NCBI GenBank assembly: GCA_039933845.1
Contig: JBDTNH010000004.1
Coordinates: 1-64,000, forward strand
Reading direction: 5' to 3'
From: Palsa-1233 sp039933845
GTDB lineage: Bacteria > Gemmatimonadota > Gemmatimonadetes > Gemmatimonadales > GWC2-71-9
Length of the DNA stretch: 64,000 nucleotides
Part shown: one piece after another, positions 8,861-18,126 of the stretch
Layout: each line of letters opens with the position of its first letter
Numbering within the stretch: position 1 is the stretch's first letter
Translations under genes and position numbers: made by a program
The notes under the pieces: generated by a model
Told to the model about the DNA's origin: nothing
Seen by the model: only the letters and a program-made list of their open reading frames with translations
Database searches by the model: none

Positions 8861-10192
8861 ATGATACCGCGCGTGAGCAATCTGCCGCTACCGCCTGAGG
8901 GGGACGCGTACCCTCCCCGTCACCGCACTGCCTGGACCGGCTGGACCCCAGCGCACGGCGTGCCGTTTGCCGCTTCGCTCTCCAACGCCGACCCGCGCGT
9001 CGCCTTCATCCTCCAGCTCGGGCGTGCCCTACATACGTCGGGCTATTCGGCCCCCCGACTCGAGGAGGCGCTGATCCTGACCAGCGATCGCCTCGGCATC
9101 ATCGGCCAGTTCTTCTCGACGCCGACCTCGATCATGGCCTCGTTCGGGCCCCAGGACGACCAGCGCACCTTCATGATCCGGGTCGAACCGGGAGACTCAG
9201 ACCTTGGGAAGCTGGCCCGAGTCGACAGCATCGCCCGGAACGTCCTGAGCGGCCAGATGACACCCGCCGAGGGCAGCGCGGCCATCGACCGCTTGGATCA
9301 GGCTCCACCGCTCTACGGCCGGGTGTTGACCACTCTCGCCTTCGGGCTCGCCTCGGGCAGCGCAGCGCGCTTCCTCGGCGGCGGGCTCTGGGAGATGGGG
9401 GTGGGACTGGTGATCGGCCTCCTGACCGGCCTGCTCGCTCGTCGTGCAGGCGGCCACCCCGCCCTCGGCCGGATCTTCGAGCCGGTGGCCGCCTTCAACG
9501 CATCGGCCATTGCCGCCCTCCTCGCCGTGGCCGGTGCCCCGGTGTCGGTCTTTCTCGCCACCCTCGCCGGCGTGATCATCCTGATCCCGGGTCTCACGAT
9601 CACCACGGCGATCACCGAGCTCTCGACCCGGCATCTGGCCTCGGGTACCGCCCGGCTCATGGGCGCGTTCGTGCTGCTGATGGGAATCGTCTTCGGGATC
9701 GCGTTCGGAACCAAGTTCGTGACACTCACCTTCGGGGCCATCCCGGATATCGCACCCGTCGCACTACCCGATTGGACGCTCGTGGCGTCGCTGATCCTCA
9801 CACCGCTCGCGTTCGTGGTGCTCCTCAAGGCCGAGTGGCGCGACGCGCCGTGGATCGTTCTGGCCGGCGGCGTGGCGTTCGTGGGGGCGCGACTCGGAGC
9901 CGAGCTCCTCGGTCCCGAGCTCGGCGCATTCGGTGGAGCGCTCCTCACCGGAATGGGGAGTCAGTGGTACGCACGGTTCACCAATCGACCGTCGCAGATC
10001 ACCTTGGTGCCGGGGCTGCTGCTGCTCGTCCCCGGCAGCATCGGACTGCGATCACTCACCGGCATGCTGAACACCGCCGGTGTGCTACCCGGCATCGAAG
10101 GAGTATTCCGGATGGGACTGATCGCGGTGTCGCTCGCGGCGGGGATCCTGATCGCACGCGTGGTCTCGCCGCAGCGGCCACTGCTGGAGTAG
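8861..10192 (+). CDS. ThrE-family threonine/serine exporter
   Basis: A 443-aa inner-membrane protein. The N-terminal cytoplasmic domain (about residues 35-150) matches the ThrE hydrolase-like domain, with S-G-Y-S-A-P-R-L-E and F-F-S-T-P-T; about ten transmembrane segments follow. ThrE exports threonine and serine by proton motive force. The ATG at 8861 overlaps a possible -10 box TATGAT (8860-8865). An in-frame GTG at 8873, 7 nt downstream of that box, is an alternative leaderless start that would remove four residues. It is divergent from the M48 gene with only 23 bp between starts. Confidence 0.86.
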   Translation: MIPRVSNLPLPPEGDAYPPRHRTAWTGWTPAHGVPFAASLSNADPRVAFILQLGRALHTSGYSAPRLEEALILTSDRLGIIGQFFSTPTSIMASFGPQDDQRTFMIRVEPGDSDLGKLARVDSIARNVLSGQMTPAEGSAAIDRLDQAPPLYGRVLTTLAFGLASGSAARFLGGGLWEMGVGLVIGLLTGLLARRAGGHPALGRIFEPVAAFNASAIAALLAVAGAPVSVFLATLAGVIILIPGLTITTAITELSTRHLASGTARLMGAFVLLMGIVFGIAFGTKFVTLTFGAIPDIAPVALPDWTLVASLILTPLAFVVLLKAEWRDAPWIVLAGGVAFVGARLGAELLGPELGAFGGALLTGMGSQWYARFTNRPSQITLVPGLLLLVPGSIGLRSLTGMLNTAGVLPGIEGVFRMGLIAVSLAAGILIARVVSPQRPLLE

Positions 10193-10264
10193 GGCGAGAG
10201 CTGCCGAGCCGCGGCCATCAGGGCGCGGTTTGGTCCATGACGAACGGAATCGCTGCCTCTCGCC
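10193..10264. terminator. Intergenic inverted repeat between convergent genes
   Basis: GGCGAGAG (10193-10200) and CTCTCGCC (10257-10264) exactly bracket the gap between the two stop codons. The loop is 56 nt and contains further GC-rich pairing. It may be a weak bidirectional terminator. Confidence 0.3.
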
Positions 10265-11206
10265 TTAGGAAGGATCCGCCCGCCGATACGCCTCGATCAC
10301 CGCACGCTCCCCGTCAACGCCTTTCTGCGAATTGCCGTGCTCCATCCCGATGATGCCCGTGTAACCCTTCGTGTGAAGATGCTCGAACACCTTCGCAAAA
10401 TTGATCTCGCCGGTCCCGGGCTCCAGCCGACCGGGATTGTCGCCGACCTGGACGTAGGCGACCTCCGACCACGCCGCGTCGAAATTCGGGATCAGGTTCC
10501 CCTCGGTGATCTGTTGGTGGTAGATGTCGAAGAGGATCTTGCACGAGGGCGAGTCGACAGCGCGACAGATCTGGTACGCCTGCGGGATCCGCTTGAGGAA
10601 GAGACTCGGATGGTCCCGCCGATTGAGCGCTTCGATCACCATGACCAATCCGTGCGGCTCGAGCAGGGCCGACGCGGCCCGGAGAATCTCCACGGCGCGC
10701 GCGGTCTGATACTCCGGTTCGAGCCGCGGTGCCTCGGTGCCCAGCACCACCGTCATCCACGTCGCCCTGACACGCTTGGCCACCTCGATCGAGGCGCGCG
10801 TATCGGCGAGGAATGATTCGCGGAATTCGTCGGTACCTTCGGCGAAGGTCGTGGTCCACGCCGTCTCGGGATTGAGGACGAACACGCCCATTCGCATGCC
10901 GAGTCGCGACATGGCAGCGCTGATCCGCTCCTGGTCGGTGACACTCCGCCCCCGCATGCCGTTGTCCTCCATCGAGCGGAATCCCTGATCGTGCATGTAC
11001 TCGAGTTGCGCGACCACGTCGTCACCGGCCGAATTCCGGAACATCCCGAAGTGGGGCGCATAGTCCATCGTGAATGGGGCACCGGACGCTCGAGCGCCCC
11101 ACCCCGCCCTCGCCCCCTCGGCGAGCGGCGGGGTCTTCGTGCGAGATGCCGCGCCGACACCTGCCACCACGCTACCCACACTGGCCACGAAATCTCGGCG
11201 CTCCAT
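10265..11206 (-). CDS. Tat-exported TIM-barrel (hydroxypyruvate isomerase-like) protein
   Basis: A 313-aa protein of the xylose-isomerase-like TIM-barrel (AP endonuclease 2) superfamily, close to hydroxypyruvate isomerases and sugar epimerases. It starts with M-E-R-R-D-F and a hydrophobic stretch, a twin-arginine export signal. Barrel landmarks include V-I-E-A-L-N-R, I-L-F-D-I-Y-H-Q-Q and V-Q-V-G-D-N-P, which supply the metal-binding Glu, Asp, His and Gln. The ATG follows the upstream oxidoreductase stop by 1 nt (TAGGATG). With that Gfo/Idh/MocA gene it probably acts on a sugar or inositol outside the cytoplasm; the substrate is unknown. Confidence 0.82.
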   Translation of the reverse strand: MERRDFVASVGSVVAGVGAASRTKTPPLAEGARAGWGARASGAPFTMDYAPHFGMFRNSAGDDVVAQLEYMHDQGFRSMEDNGMRGRSVTDQERISAAMSRLGMRMGVFVLNPETAWTTTFAEGTDEFRESFLADTRASIEVAKRVRATWMTVVLGTEAPRLEPEYQTARAVEILRAASALLEPHGLVMVIEALNRRDHPSLFLKRIPQAYQICRAVDSPSCKILFDIYHQQITEGNLIPNFDAAWSEVAYVQVGDNPGRLEPGTGEINFAKVFEHLHTKGYTGIIGMEHGNSQKGVDGERAVIEAYRRADPS

Positions 11207-11207
11207 C

Positions 11208-12500
11208 CTACCAGCCCTCGGTAAAGCCACGATCCAGGCGCGTCTCGCCCGGCGTCGGGACCGGCGGGACGGCCTGCGGACCGAGTGCGAACGATTCGGG
11301 GAGGATCGCGAGGTTGGCGCCGATCAGTTCATCCCACGCCACGACCTGACCGGTGTAGCAGGACTCGCGTCCCATGATCGCAGTGAGCGTACTCTCGGCG
11401 ATGCGGCGCCCCTCGTTGAGCGGCTTGCCATTACGGATGCTCACCACAAGATCACGATGTTCCTCAACGTACGGATCGATGTCGAGCTTGGCGTGCTTCC
11501 AGGTGGTGGCACCCGCGATGGTGTCGTAGGCGTTGCTGGTGCCGCGTGTCCCCATGAAGTGCTCGCCGACCCGACTCGCCGTGCCGTCTTGCTGTCGGCA
11601 CATCGACGAGACGCGCCGACCATCGGCATACTCGAACTCGATGGCAAAGTGATCGAAGATCTGGCCGTACAGGGGATCGGTGCGGGTCTGACGGCCACCC
11701 ATGCCGAGGGCCCGGATCGGGTGAGCACCCATGACCCAGTTGGCCACGTCGATGTTGTGGACATGCTGCTCGACAATGTGATCGCCCGACGCCCACGTGT
11801 AGTAGAGCCAATTCCGGAGCTGGTACTCGGTGTCACTCCAGTCCGGCTGCCGCTGATGACTCCAGAGGCCACCCTGGTTCCAGTACACCTGGCCGGTGAT
11901 GACATCACCGATCGCTCCGTCGTGCAGTCGGCGGATGGTCTCGACGTAGCGCGGGTCATGCCGGCGCTGCGTTCCCGCCACGAGCGCAAGTCCCTTCGTG
12001 GCCGCCTGATCGGCGGCGGCGATCACCTGCAACGCGGTGCGCACATCGACCGCGACCGGCTTCTCCATGAAGACGTGCTTGCCCGCGGCGATCGATGCCG
12101 TCAGGTGCTCAGCCCGGAACGCCGGCGGTGTCGCAAGAATGACGAGATCGACGTCGGTGGCGAGCACCTGTCGGAACGCATCGAAGCCGGTGAAGCAGTG
12201 ATCGTCGGTGACCTTGTACTTCGAGGCGAAATCGGCATTGTCGTTCGCCACCTTGGCGAAGTTGGCCCGCGCAGCGGCGAGATGGTCGGGGAAGAGATCG
12301 CCGATCGCCACCAGCGAGACATTCTCGCTCGCGGTCAGGGCGTTCTGGACCGCACCGGTGCCACGGCCGCCACAGCCGATCACCCCGATCCGGATCGGAT
12401 CGGCATCGGGGCGTCCGATGCCGAAGGCACGTCGAGGAAGCGCGGCGGCCGCCAAGGCGGCACCACTGGCGGCGACGAAGTTTCTGCGCGTTGTGCTCAC
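11208..12500 (-). CDS. Tat-exported Gfo/Idh/MocA oxidoreductase
   Basis: A 430-aa NAD(P)-dependent oxidoreductase. The export signal S-T-T-R-R-N-F is followed by an Ala-rich hydrophobic stretch. The Rossmann motif I-G-V-I-G-C-G-G-R-G and the signature M-E-K-P-V-A-V-D are present, as is a C-terminal dimer/substrate domain with E-Q-H-V-H-N-I-D. I chose the GTG at 12500 because it overlaps the upstream stop by 4 nt (GTGA), has GAGGA upstream, and puts the Tat motif at the N-terminus. Family members of this exported type process glycans or polyols. It is the middle gene of a three-gene operon. Confidence 0.85.
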   Translation of the reverse strand: MSTTRRNFVAASGAALAAAALPRRAFGIGRPDADPIRIGVIGCGGRGTGAVQNALTASENVSLVAIGDLFPDHLAAARANFAKVANDNADFASKYKVTDDHCFTGFDAFRQVLATDVDLVILATPPAFRAEHLTASIAAGKHVFMEKPVAVDVRTALQVIAAADQAATKGLALVAGTQRRHDPRYVETIRRLHDGAIGDVITGQVYWNQGGLWSHQRQPDWSDTEYQLRNWLYYTWASGDHIVEQHVHNIDVANWVMGAHPIRALGMGGRQTRTDPLYGQIFDHFAIEFEYADGRRVSSMCRQQDGTASRVGEHFMGTRGTSNAYDTIAGATTWKHAKLDIDPYVEEHRDLVVSIRNGKPLNEGRRIAESTLTAIMGRESCYTGQVVAWDELIGANLAILPESFALGPQAVPPVPTPGETRLDRGFTEGW

Positions 12501-13273
12501 GGAATCCTCACAAGTCGAATGCCGGCGAAGGGACCATCGGAGAGCCACCAGCGGCTCTTGGGAATTTGTGGGTCGGTCTTGTTCCACGACGGCTGCTGGG
12601 TGGCGCGGGTTCGGGCACTCACGGAGTCGCGGCGATCGAGGAAGGTGCCGCCGCGTATCCGCCCTGATCCATCGGAGCTCGTCACCCACTCACCCGCGTT
12701 GCCGAATAGATCGTATAGCCCGAGCGCATCGGGGGCCAGTGCCGCCACCGGATGGGTGGTACCCTCCGCGACGTCGGCTGCCCAGGCCACCGTGGCCGGG
12801 ACCGTGCCGCGAGGGACGGACAGCTCGGCGGCCCGCTGCCACTGCGCTTCGGTCGGCACCGCATACGTGTGCCCGGTCTTCCCGCTCAACCAGGCCGCGA
12901 AATCGACCACTGCACGATGGGTCAGCGAGATCGCGGGATAGCCCCGATGTCCATAGCCACGATCGGGCGCCCCATACGGCTTGGAGGGTCGCGTCGTCGC
13001 GTCGATCGAGGCCCGATCCGCGCGAGGGATATCGAATCGCAGGTAGAAAATGTCGTACAGTTCCCACGGCACCTCGGTTCGGCCGATCCAGAACGCGGGC
13101 ACCAGGACCGACGTGCCGGTGCCCGGGTCGATCGTTCGACCTGCCGGGATCCGGACCAGTTCCCAACGCACTCGCTGCCCAGGCAACGAGTCGCTGATGG
13201 CGGGACTCGACGTCTGGGACGAGAGGGGCATGGCGACACAGGTGAGTGCGACCGCCCAATGAGATAGGTTCAT
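12497..13273 (-). CDS. Secreted FGE/SUMF1-like protein
   Basis: A 258-aa protein with an N-terminal signal-like segment and a formylglycine-generating-enzyme fold (sulfatase-modifying factor type). Seen: W-I-G-R-T-E-V near 70, P-T-E-A-Q-W near 145, G-L-Y-D-L-F-G-N-A-G-E-W-V near 190, then R-G-G-T-F and the closing G-I-R-L-V-R. Many such proteins are nonheme-iron or lectin-like and do not make formylglycine; no sulfatase is nearby. The start at 13273 is only 3 nt from the divergent ApbE start, so either the promoters lie inside the opposite gene or one start is further in. It heads the operon with the Gfo and TIM-barrel genes. Confidence 0.8.
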   Translation of the reverse strand: MNLSHWAVALTCVAMPLSSQTSSPAISDSLPGQRVRWELVRIPAGRTIDPGTGTSVLVPAFWIGRTEVPWELYDIFYLRFDIPRADRASIDATTRPSKPYGAPDRGYGHRGYPAISLTHRAVVDFAAWLSGKTGHTYAVPTEAQWQRAAELSVPRGTVPATVAWAADVAEGTTHPVAALAPDALGLYDLFGNAGEWVTSSDGSGRIRGGTFLDRRDSVSARTRATQQPSWNKTDPQIPKSRWWLSDGPFAGIRLVRIP

Positions 13274-13276
13274 GGA

Positions 13277-14233
13277 ATGCACAGGTTGAAGTGGGCGCAC
13301 GTCGCGCTCGGACTGGCCGGCCTCCTCCACAACTTGCACCCGTCGACCCTGTCGGGACAGGGGGGGCACGCCTCGTTGCAGGAATTCCGCGAGGTGCATC
13401 TGGGCATGGAATTCCGGATCGTCCTCGACACCACGGCGGGCGGCGATGCCGGCCGGTTGGCGAGAATGGTCTTCGACCGGGTCGATTCACTCGACCTCGT
13501 GTTCAGCGACTGGCGACCCCAGAGCGAGCTGTCGAGGCTCGGCCACGCACTTCCTTGGGTCTGGCACCCGATCTCGAACGATTTGGCCGCCGTGCTCGCC
13601 TTGGCCTTCGATGTTGCTGAGCGGACCAACGGTCGATTCGACCCCACGGTCGGTCCCCTCACCCAGCTCTGGCGACTCGAGCGGTCGACCGGTGTATCGC
13701 CAAGCGATAGCGCCCGCGACGACGCGCGCGCGCGGGTCGGGTGGACGCATGTCGATCTCGACGCGGCCCGCCATCGGATCCGGTTTGACCTGTCGGGGAT
13801 GCAGCTCGACTTGGGTGGGATCGCCAAGGGATGGATCCTCGAACAGGCCGCGGTTGTGCTGCGCGCACATGGCCATCCGCGGTTTCTGATCGAAGCGGGA
13901 GGCGACATGGTACTGGGTGAGGCACCGCAGGGAAGCCGTGGGTGGCAGATTCGAGTCGTGCGTGAACAGGGCGACACTGTGCTGCCACTCCACAATGTCG
14001 CCGTCTCGACGTCCGGGCCATCGGCACAATCGATTCCCGCGCCCGACGGAGCCAGCGCGTCGCACGTGATCGATCTGGCCAGTGGTCGCGGCAGCGAATC
14101 CGCGCTCCAGGTGAGCGTGATCGGTCCGGATGCCGCGATGACCGATGCCGTGGCCACCGCACTGACGCTTATGCCACGAAGCGCCTGGACGCGCCTGCTC
14201 ACGCATTACGGGGTGGCGCTGCTCAGCCCCTGA
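13277..14233 (+). CDS. ApbE-family FAD:protein FMN transferase
   Basis: A 318-aa exported protein that covalently attaches FMN to Thr of target proteins such as Nqr or Rnf subunits. A signal-like N-terminus is followed by the ApbE core: F-D-P-T-V-G-P-L at about 115, D-L-G-G-I-A-K-G-W at about 177, and the Mg-binding end motif A-A-M-T-D-A-V-A-T-A-L. The usual flavin-binding H-I-I-D-P is here H-V-I-D-L, a small change. No Nqr or Rnf genes are in the window, so the target is unknown. It is convergent with the propeller lipoprotein, with one base between stops. Confidence 0.85.
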   Translation: MHRLKWAHVALGLAGLLHNLHPSTLSGQGGHASLQEFREVHLGMEFRIVLDTTAGGDAGRLARMVFDRVDSLDLVFSDWRPQSELSRLGHALPWVWHPISNDLAAVLALAFDVAERTNGRFDPTVGPLTQLWRLERSTGVSPSDSARDDARARVGWTHVDLDAARHRIRFDLSGMQLDLGGIAKGWILEQAAVVLRAHGHPRFLIEAGGDMVLGEAPQGSRGWQIRVVREQGDTVLPLHNVAVSTSGPSAQSIPAPDGASASHVIDLASGRGSESALQVSVIGPDAAMTDAVATALTLMPRSAWTRLLTHYGVALLSP

Positions 14234-14234
14234 C

Positions 14235-15971
14235 TCAGCGCTGACCCTCGTCGATTCGGCCGAGCTCGCCAACCACCACCAACTCGGTGTCGCCCGCGAG
14301 ATCGAGCCAGAAACCCGGTGCTTGCACTCCGATCGACGTCCACGTCGTACCGTCCAACCGGTACACTTGCCGAAAATCGCCGACGATGTAGTACGAAGAA
14401 CCCACGCGTCGGATGCCGCGAATGTCGTTGAGGGTCGGCGAGTATTGCGGTGTCCAGCCGGTGCCCTCCCCGCGGATGATCGTGCCGAGGTCGCCGACGA
14501 ACCACACGTCGCGCTCGCCCGAGACCAGGATGCCGCGGAGATTCTGCTCCGTGCTGACCGACAGATTGGCGAGCTTCGTGCCGTCCCACACCATTGCCGT
14601 ACCGCTGTCGCCGACAACATAGAGGCGATCCCAGCGTTCGCCGGCCACCCGACGAAGGAATTGGGTGGTGCCACTGGCGATCGATCGCCAACTCCCGTTT
14701 TCACGCGCCAGCACCGTGCCACTGCGCCCGACCGCCAGGGCGTGCGTCCCGTCGTACCAGACCGAGCGCAGGAACGCGCCGGTCGCGAAAATTTCGCGAG
14801 TCCATGCACCGCCCTGCTGGTGCATGATGGTTCCGCTGTCGCCCACGGCGATCCGATCGCTCGCCGAGGGACCCGCCACCGCGTAGAGCGAGGCCGGCGT
14901 CGGGATGTAGACCGGAATCCACCCCCCCCCCTGCCGCTCGTACGCCAATCCCCCCGTTCCGACCGCGAGCGCTGGACCGCTCGCGGGAACGTGAACGCCG
15001 TAGAGGGAGCCCCCCGCCAGGGCGGTTCCCCAGCCAGCCGCCTCGTCGAGAATCGTGCCGGCCCAACCCACGGCGGTGCGATGCCCCGCAGGACCGGTGA
15101 CCGCGCGGAGGTTCTCGCGGGCGCCGCGCACCTCCGCCTGTTGCCACGTGAAGCCGTCACCTTCGAGCAACGTGCCTCCATCGCCCAAGACCGTGAACCG
15201 TCCCGGTGACGCCACGGTCACATCGAAGAGATTGAGTGGGGTCGGAGAAACGACCTGCTGCCAGGTGTCGCCGTCGCGGACAATGATCGTCCCGCCGCTC
15301 CCGACGGCGACCATCCGGCCGCCCGGCGCGGCAGCCACAGCGAACAGGGTCCGCATCGTGGGCGAGGACTGTCCGACCCACGTGACGCCGCTGTCCCGGC
15401 TCTCGAGGATCGTCCCGTTCTGGCCGACGGCGATCAGGTCGTCCAACGCCCGACCCGCGACTCCCCAGATCTCCTCGGTCGTGCCCGTCGTCGCGGGCAC
15501 CCACCCGGCTGCTGTCCGCCGAAGGATGGTGCCGCCGACCCCATGGACCCAGGCGTCGGTTGCTGAGAGCCCCCAGATGCCCAGCAGGATATTCCCGCCG
15601 CTCGCCACGTTCAGCGGGTGCCACAACCCCTCGGCGTCACGCTCGAGCAGATCGGTGCCGACGGTAGCGAGGAGCTCTCCCACTTCCCCTCCCCAAATGC
15701 CGGTGACCAGTCCACCGCCCGGGAGTGGCTCGCTGTGCCAGACCCCTCCGGTCCGCGTCAGGACCGCCCCGGCGCTTGACCCAACCCAGGGTGTCCCGGA
15801 CTGATCCGTGTACGCCGCCAGCAGCGAGGCGTCCGTGAGACCCTGGACCACCGTCGACAACGCCATGAAGGGTGGCGTCGGGGGGGGCGGTGGGGGAGGG
15901 AGGACACCATCAGTCGGGTGGCACGCCCCCAGCAGGATGCACACGGACAGCAGCCGGTGAGCGTTCGACAT
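14235..15971 (-). CDS. Beta-propeller-like repeat lipoprotein
   Basis: A 578-aa lipoprotein with lipobox L-L-G-A-C, then a Pro-rich linker (seven Pro in a row). The remainder is about a dozen imperfect repeats of 38-45 residues carrying V-G-x-x-G-T-I-L-x-R followed by a Trp-containing strand, for example A-V-G-S-G-G-T-I and V-G-D-S-G-T-I. This resembles BNR/YCF48-like propellers, which bind ligands or aid assembly at the cell surface. I chose the start at M-S-N-A-H, since the longer reading adds residues before the signal. A run of ten G lies in the coding strand (14922-14931). Confidence 0.78.
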   Translation of the reverse strand: MSNAHRLLSVCILLGACHPTDGVLPPPPPPPTPPFMALSTVVQGLTDASLLAAYTDQSGTPWVGSSAGAVLTRTGGVWHSEPLPGGGLVTGIWGGEVGELLATVGTDLLERDAEGLWHPLNVASGGNILLGIWGLSATDAWVHGVGGTILRRTAAGWVPATTGTTEEIWGVAGRALDDLIAVGQNGTILESRDSGVTWVGQSSPTMRTLFAVAAAPGGRMVAVGSGGTIIVRDGDTWQQVVSPTPLNLFDVTVASPGRFTVLGDGGTLLEGDGFTWQQAEVRGARENLRAVTGPAGHRTAVGWAGTILDEAAGWGTALAGGSLYGVHVPASGPALAVGTGGLAYERQGGGWIPVYIPTPASLYAVAGPSASDRIAVGDSGTIMHQQGGAWTREIFATGAFLRSVWYDGTHALAVGRSGTVLARENGSWRSIASGTTQFLRRVAGERWDRLYVVGDSGTAMVWDGTKLANLSVSTEQNLRGILVSGERDVWFVGDLGTIIRGEGTGWTPQYSPTLNDIRGIRRVGSSYYIVGDFRQVYRLDGTTWTSIGVQAPGFWLDLAGDTELVVVGELGRIDEGQR

Positions 15972-16040
15972 GCGGGTTAGCGGGGCAATGCGCACACGGG
16001 CTCCGGGGGCGGGAGAATACCTGTCAGGCGGCGAGGGTCG

Positions 16041-17195
16041 TCAGGGTCGGGTTGCAACCGATTCGTCTCCGGCATGTCGGATCAGCACGAGGATATCGGC
16101 GCGTTGCTGCCGATAGAGGAACGCCCCGCCGATCGCGGCGAGGATGAGGAGAGCGAGTCGGGCGGTCGTGGCACCTCCGACGAGGGGTCCACCCAGCACC
16201 CAGGTCACGAGAACGGCGAGGGCCGTTCCCGATGCCCATCCGCGCGCTTCACGCCCCCGTTGCTCGGCGAGCGCGAATCCGAGTGTGGCATAGCCAACCA
16301 CGACCTCCACCAAGGCGAGGGTGTCAGCCTGTGTCGCGTCGCCGCCGCCATGCCATGACAAAGACCCGAGGCTCGGCGGAGTCGTCACGAACCAGGGCAA
16401 CAGCAAGGCCAGGACGACCAAGACGGCCGACGGCTCGACCCGTCGTTCGGTCCGCGTCCGCCGTCCCCACCATCGATCGCCGCCGAAGAGACTGACGGCG
16501 AGGATACCGACCGCCAGGCTCCCCCACCCCGGACGGATGATCAGCAGCGGGAGCAGCGCCACCACCGCCCAGGCGAGCCCCACCCGTGCGAGCCGTGGGC
16601 CGCGGGGCGCCTTGCCACCAACCGCTCCGCTCCGACCTGCGGCGGCCAAGGCCGCCCCGGCTCCGGCCGAGACCGCCAGCGTGAGCGAGACTCGATCCGT
16701 GACGAACAGCCCCTCGATCGCCAAGAGCCAGGCCAGCGGAACGAGCATCCAGGCGAGCGCCACGAGTGGGAGATCGAGGAAGAACCGCGAGACCAGAACA
16801 CCCCCTTCGCCGATGCGACGGCGAACATGCACCGAGGCGAGGGCACCAAGCCCGCCGCCCAGCCCATTCGAGAGGATGTCGGTGACCGCGCTGTAGCGAC
16901 CAGGCAGCATCATCTGAGCGGTCTCGATCGCAAGGGACGCCAGCAGTCCGACCACCGTGATGCCGATAACGGTCCACTTGCCGCCCCCGACCCGCTCGAG
17001 GAGAAAGCCCAGCGGCAGAAACAAGACGATGTTGAGCAGGACATCGCGAGGCTCGGTTGTCGCGAGACTCTCCCAGCGGGCGGTCCGTATCAGGTCTGTC
17101 GAGAACGTGAACGGCGCCAGCACGATGGCCGCCACCACAAGTCCCATCCAACTGAGCAGGAGCCAGCCGGATCGGCGACCGGCGAGATCAGCCAT
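16041..17195 (-). CDS. VanZ-family membrane protein
   Basis: A 384-aa protein. The N-terminal 120 residues are a VanZ domain: D-V-L-L-N-I-V-L-F-L-P-L-G-F, then E-T-A-Q-M-M-L-P-G-R-Y and T-D-I-L-S-N-G-L-G-G. A further six or so transmembrane helices extend it well beyond simple VanZ proteins. VanZ gives low-level teicoplanin resistance in one system; the general function is unknown. No ribosome site is visible before the ATG. It is divergent from the SPFH gene. Confidence 0.8.
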   Translation of the reverse strand: MADLAGRRSGWLLLSWMGLVVAAIVLAPFTFSTDLIRTARWESLATTEPRDVLLNIVLFLPLGFLLERVGGGKWTVIGITVVGLLASLAIETAQMMLPGRYSAVTDILSNGLGGGLGALASVHVRRRIGEGGVLVSRFFLDLPLVALAWMLVPLAWLLAIEGLFVTDRVSLTLAVSAGAGAALAAAGRSGAVGGKAPRGPRLARVGLAWAVVALLPLLIIRPGWGSLAVGILAVSLFGGDRWWGRRTRTERRVEPSAVLVVLALLLPWFVTTPPSLGSLSWHGGGDATQADTLALVEVVVGYATLGFALAEQRGREARGWASGTALAVLVTWVLGGPLVGGATTARLALLILAAIGGAFLYRQQRADILVLIRHAGDESVATRP

Positions 17196-17253
17196 TGCTA
17201 AGATGATGGCATTGTGATATCATTTCGATGTCACTTTCAACGGGGATCCGATC

Positions 17254-18123
17254 ATGATTCGTGAAGTCACTCGCAAGGCAACCAACGGAGTCTTTGCCCT
17301 TCTCGTCCTGCTCCTCGTGGCGGTCCTTTCGGTCGCGGTGCTTGTCAGCGGGGTCAGCGAGGAGAATGCCATCAAAGGGGTCCTTGGCATCCTTTTGGGC
17401 CTCGTTACCCTGATCGGCCTGACCGGGCTGTTCGCGATCCAACCGAACAACGCGAAGGCCTTGACGCTCTTCGGCAAGTACAAGGGCTCGGTCCGCGAGC
17501 CTGGGCTCTGGTGGATCAATCCCTTCATGGCGAAGCAGCTGGTCTCACTGCGCGTCCGTAACTTCGAGACCGCCAAGCTCAAGGTCAACGACCTCGATTC
17601 CAACCCGGTCGAGATTGGGGCCGTCGTGGTCTGGCAGGTCTTCGACAGCGCCGAGGCGCTCTTCGAGGTGGACAACTACGAGGACTACGTGCGGGTGCAG
17701 AGTGAATCCGCGGTGCGGTCGCTGGCGACGCAGTATCCCTACGACGCCCACACCCCCGACGTGGTCTCGCTGAGCCACAATGCCGCCGACATCTCGGAGC
17801 AACTCGCACACGAGGTCCAGGACCGGCTGCAGAAGGCGGGGATCAAGGTACTCGAGGCACGGATCACGCACCTGGCCTATGCACCCGAGATCGCCCAAGC
17901 CATGCTCCGGCGTCAGCAGGCGAGCGCCATCATCGCGGCGCGCGAGAAGATTGTCGAGGGTGCCGTCTCGATGGTCGCCATGGCCCTCGCGCAAATCGAG
18001 CGCGATGGGATCGTGGTCCTTGATGACGAACGCAAGGCCTCGATGGTGTCGAACCTGCTCGTGACCCTCTGCACTGACCAACCGATGCACCCGGTGATCA
18101 ACACCGGCACACTCCACCACTGA
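17254..18123 (+). CDS. SPFH/Band 7 (flotillin-like) membrane protein
   Basis: A 289-aa protein with two N-terminal transmembrane helices (residues 12-32 and 40-62) and an SPFH domain: G-L-W-W-I-N-P-F, then V-N-D-L-D-S-N-P-V-E-I-G-A-V-V-V-W, and a coiled-coil-prone helix with Q-Q-A-S-A-I-I-A-A-R-E-K-I. SPFH proteins scaffold membrane microdomains or regulate proteases. A GGGGAT ribosome site precedes the ATG. Three bases after its stop begins a 57-aa ribbon-helix-helix gene, so the two are almost certainly one unit. Confidence 0.87.
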   Translation: MIREVTRKATNGVFALLVLLLVAVLSVAVLVSGVSEENAIKGVLGILLGLVTLIGLTGLFAIQPNNAKALTLFGKYKGSVREPGLWWINPFMAKQLVSLRVRNFETAKLKVNDLDSNPVEIGAVVVWQVFDSAEALFEVDNYEDYVRVQSESAVRSLATQYPYDAHTPDVVSLSHNAADISEQLAHEVQDRLQKAGIKVLEARITHLAYAPEIAQAMLRRQQASAIIAAREKIVEGAVSMVAMALAQIERDGIVVLDDERKASMVSNLLVTLCTDQPMHPVINTGTLHH

Positions 18124-18126
18124 ATC

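Noticed and set aside
7341..8864. Plus-strand ORF of 507 codons opposite the M48 and L,D-transpeptidase genes
   Set aside because: Antisense shadow; no motifs, and both minus genes have intact catalytic sites.
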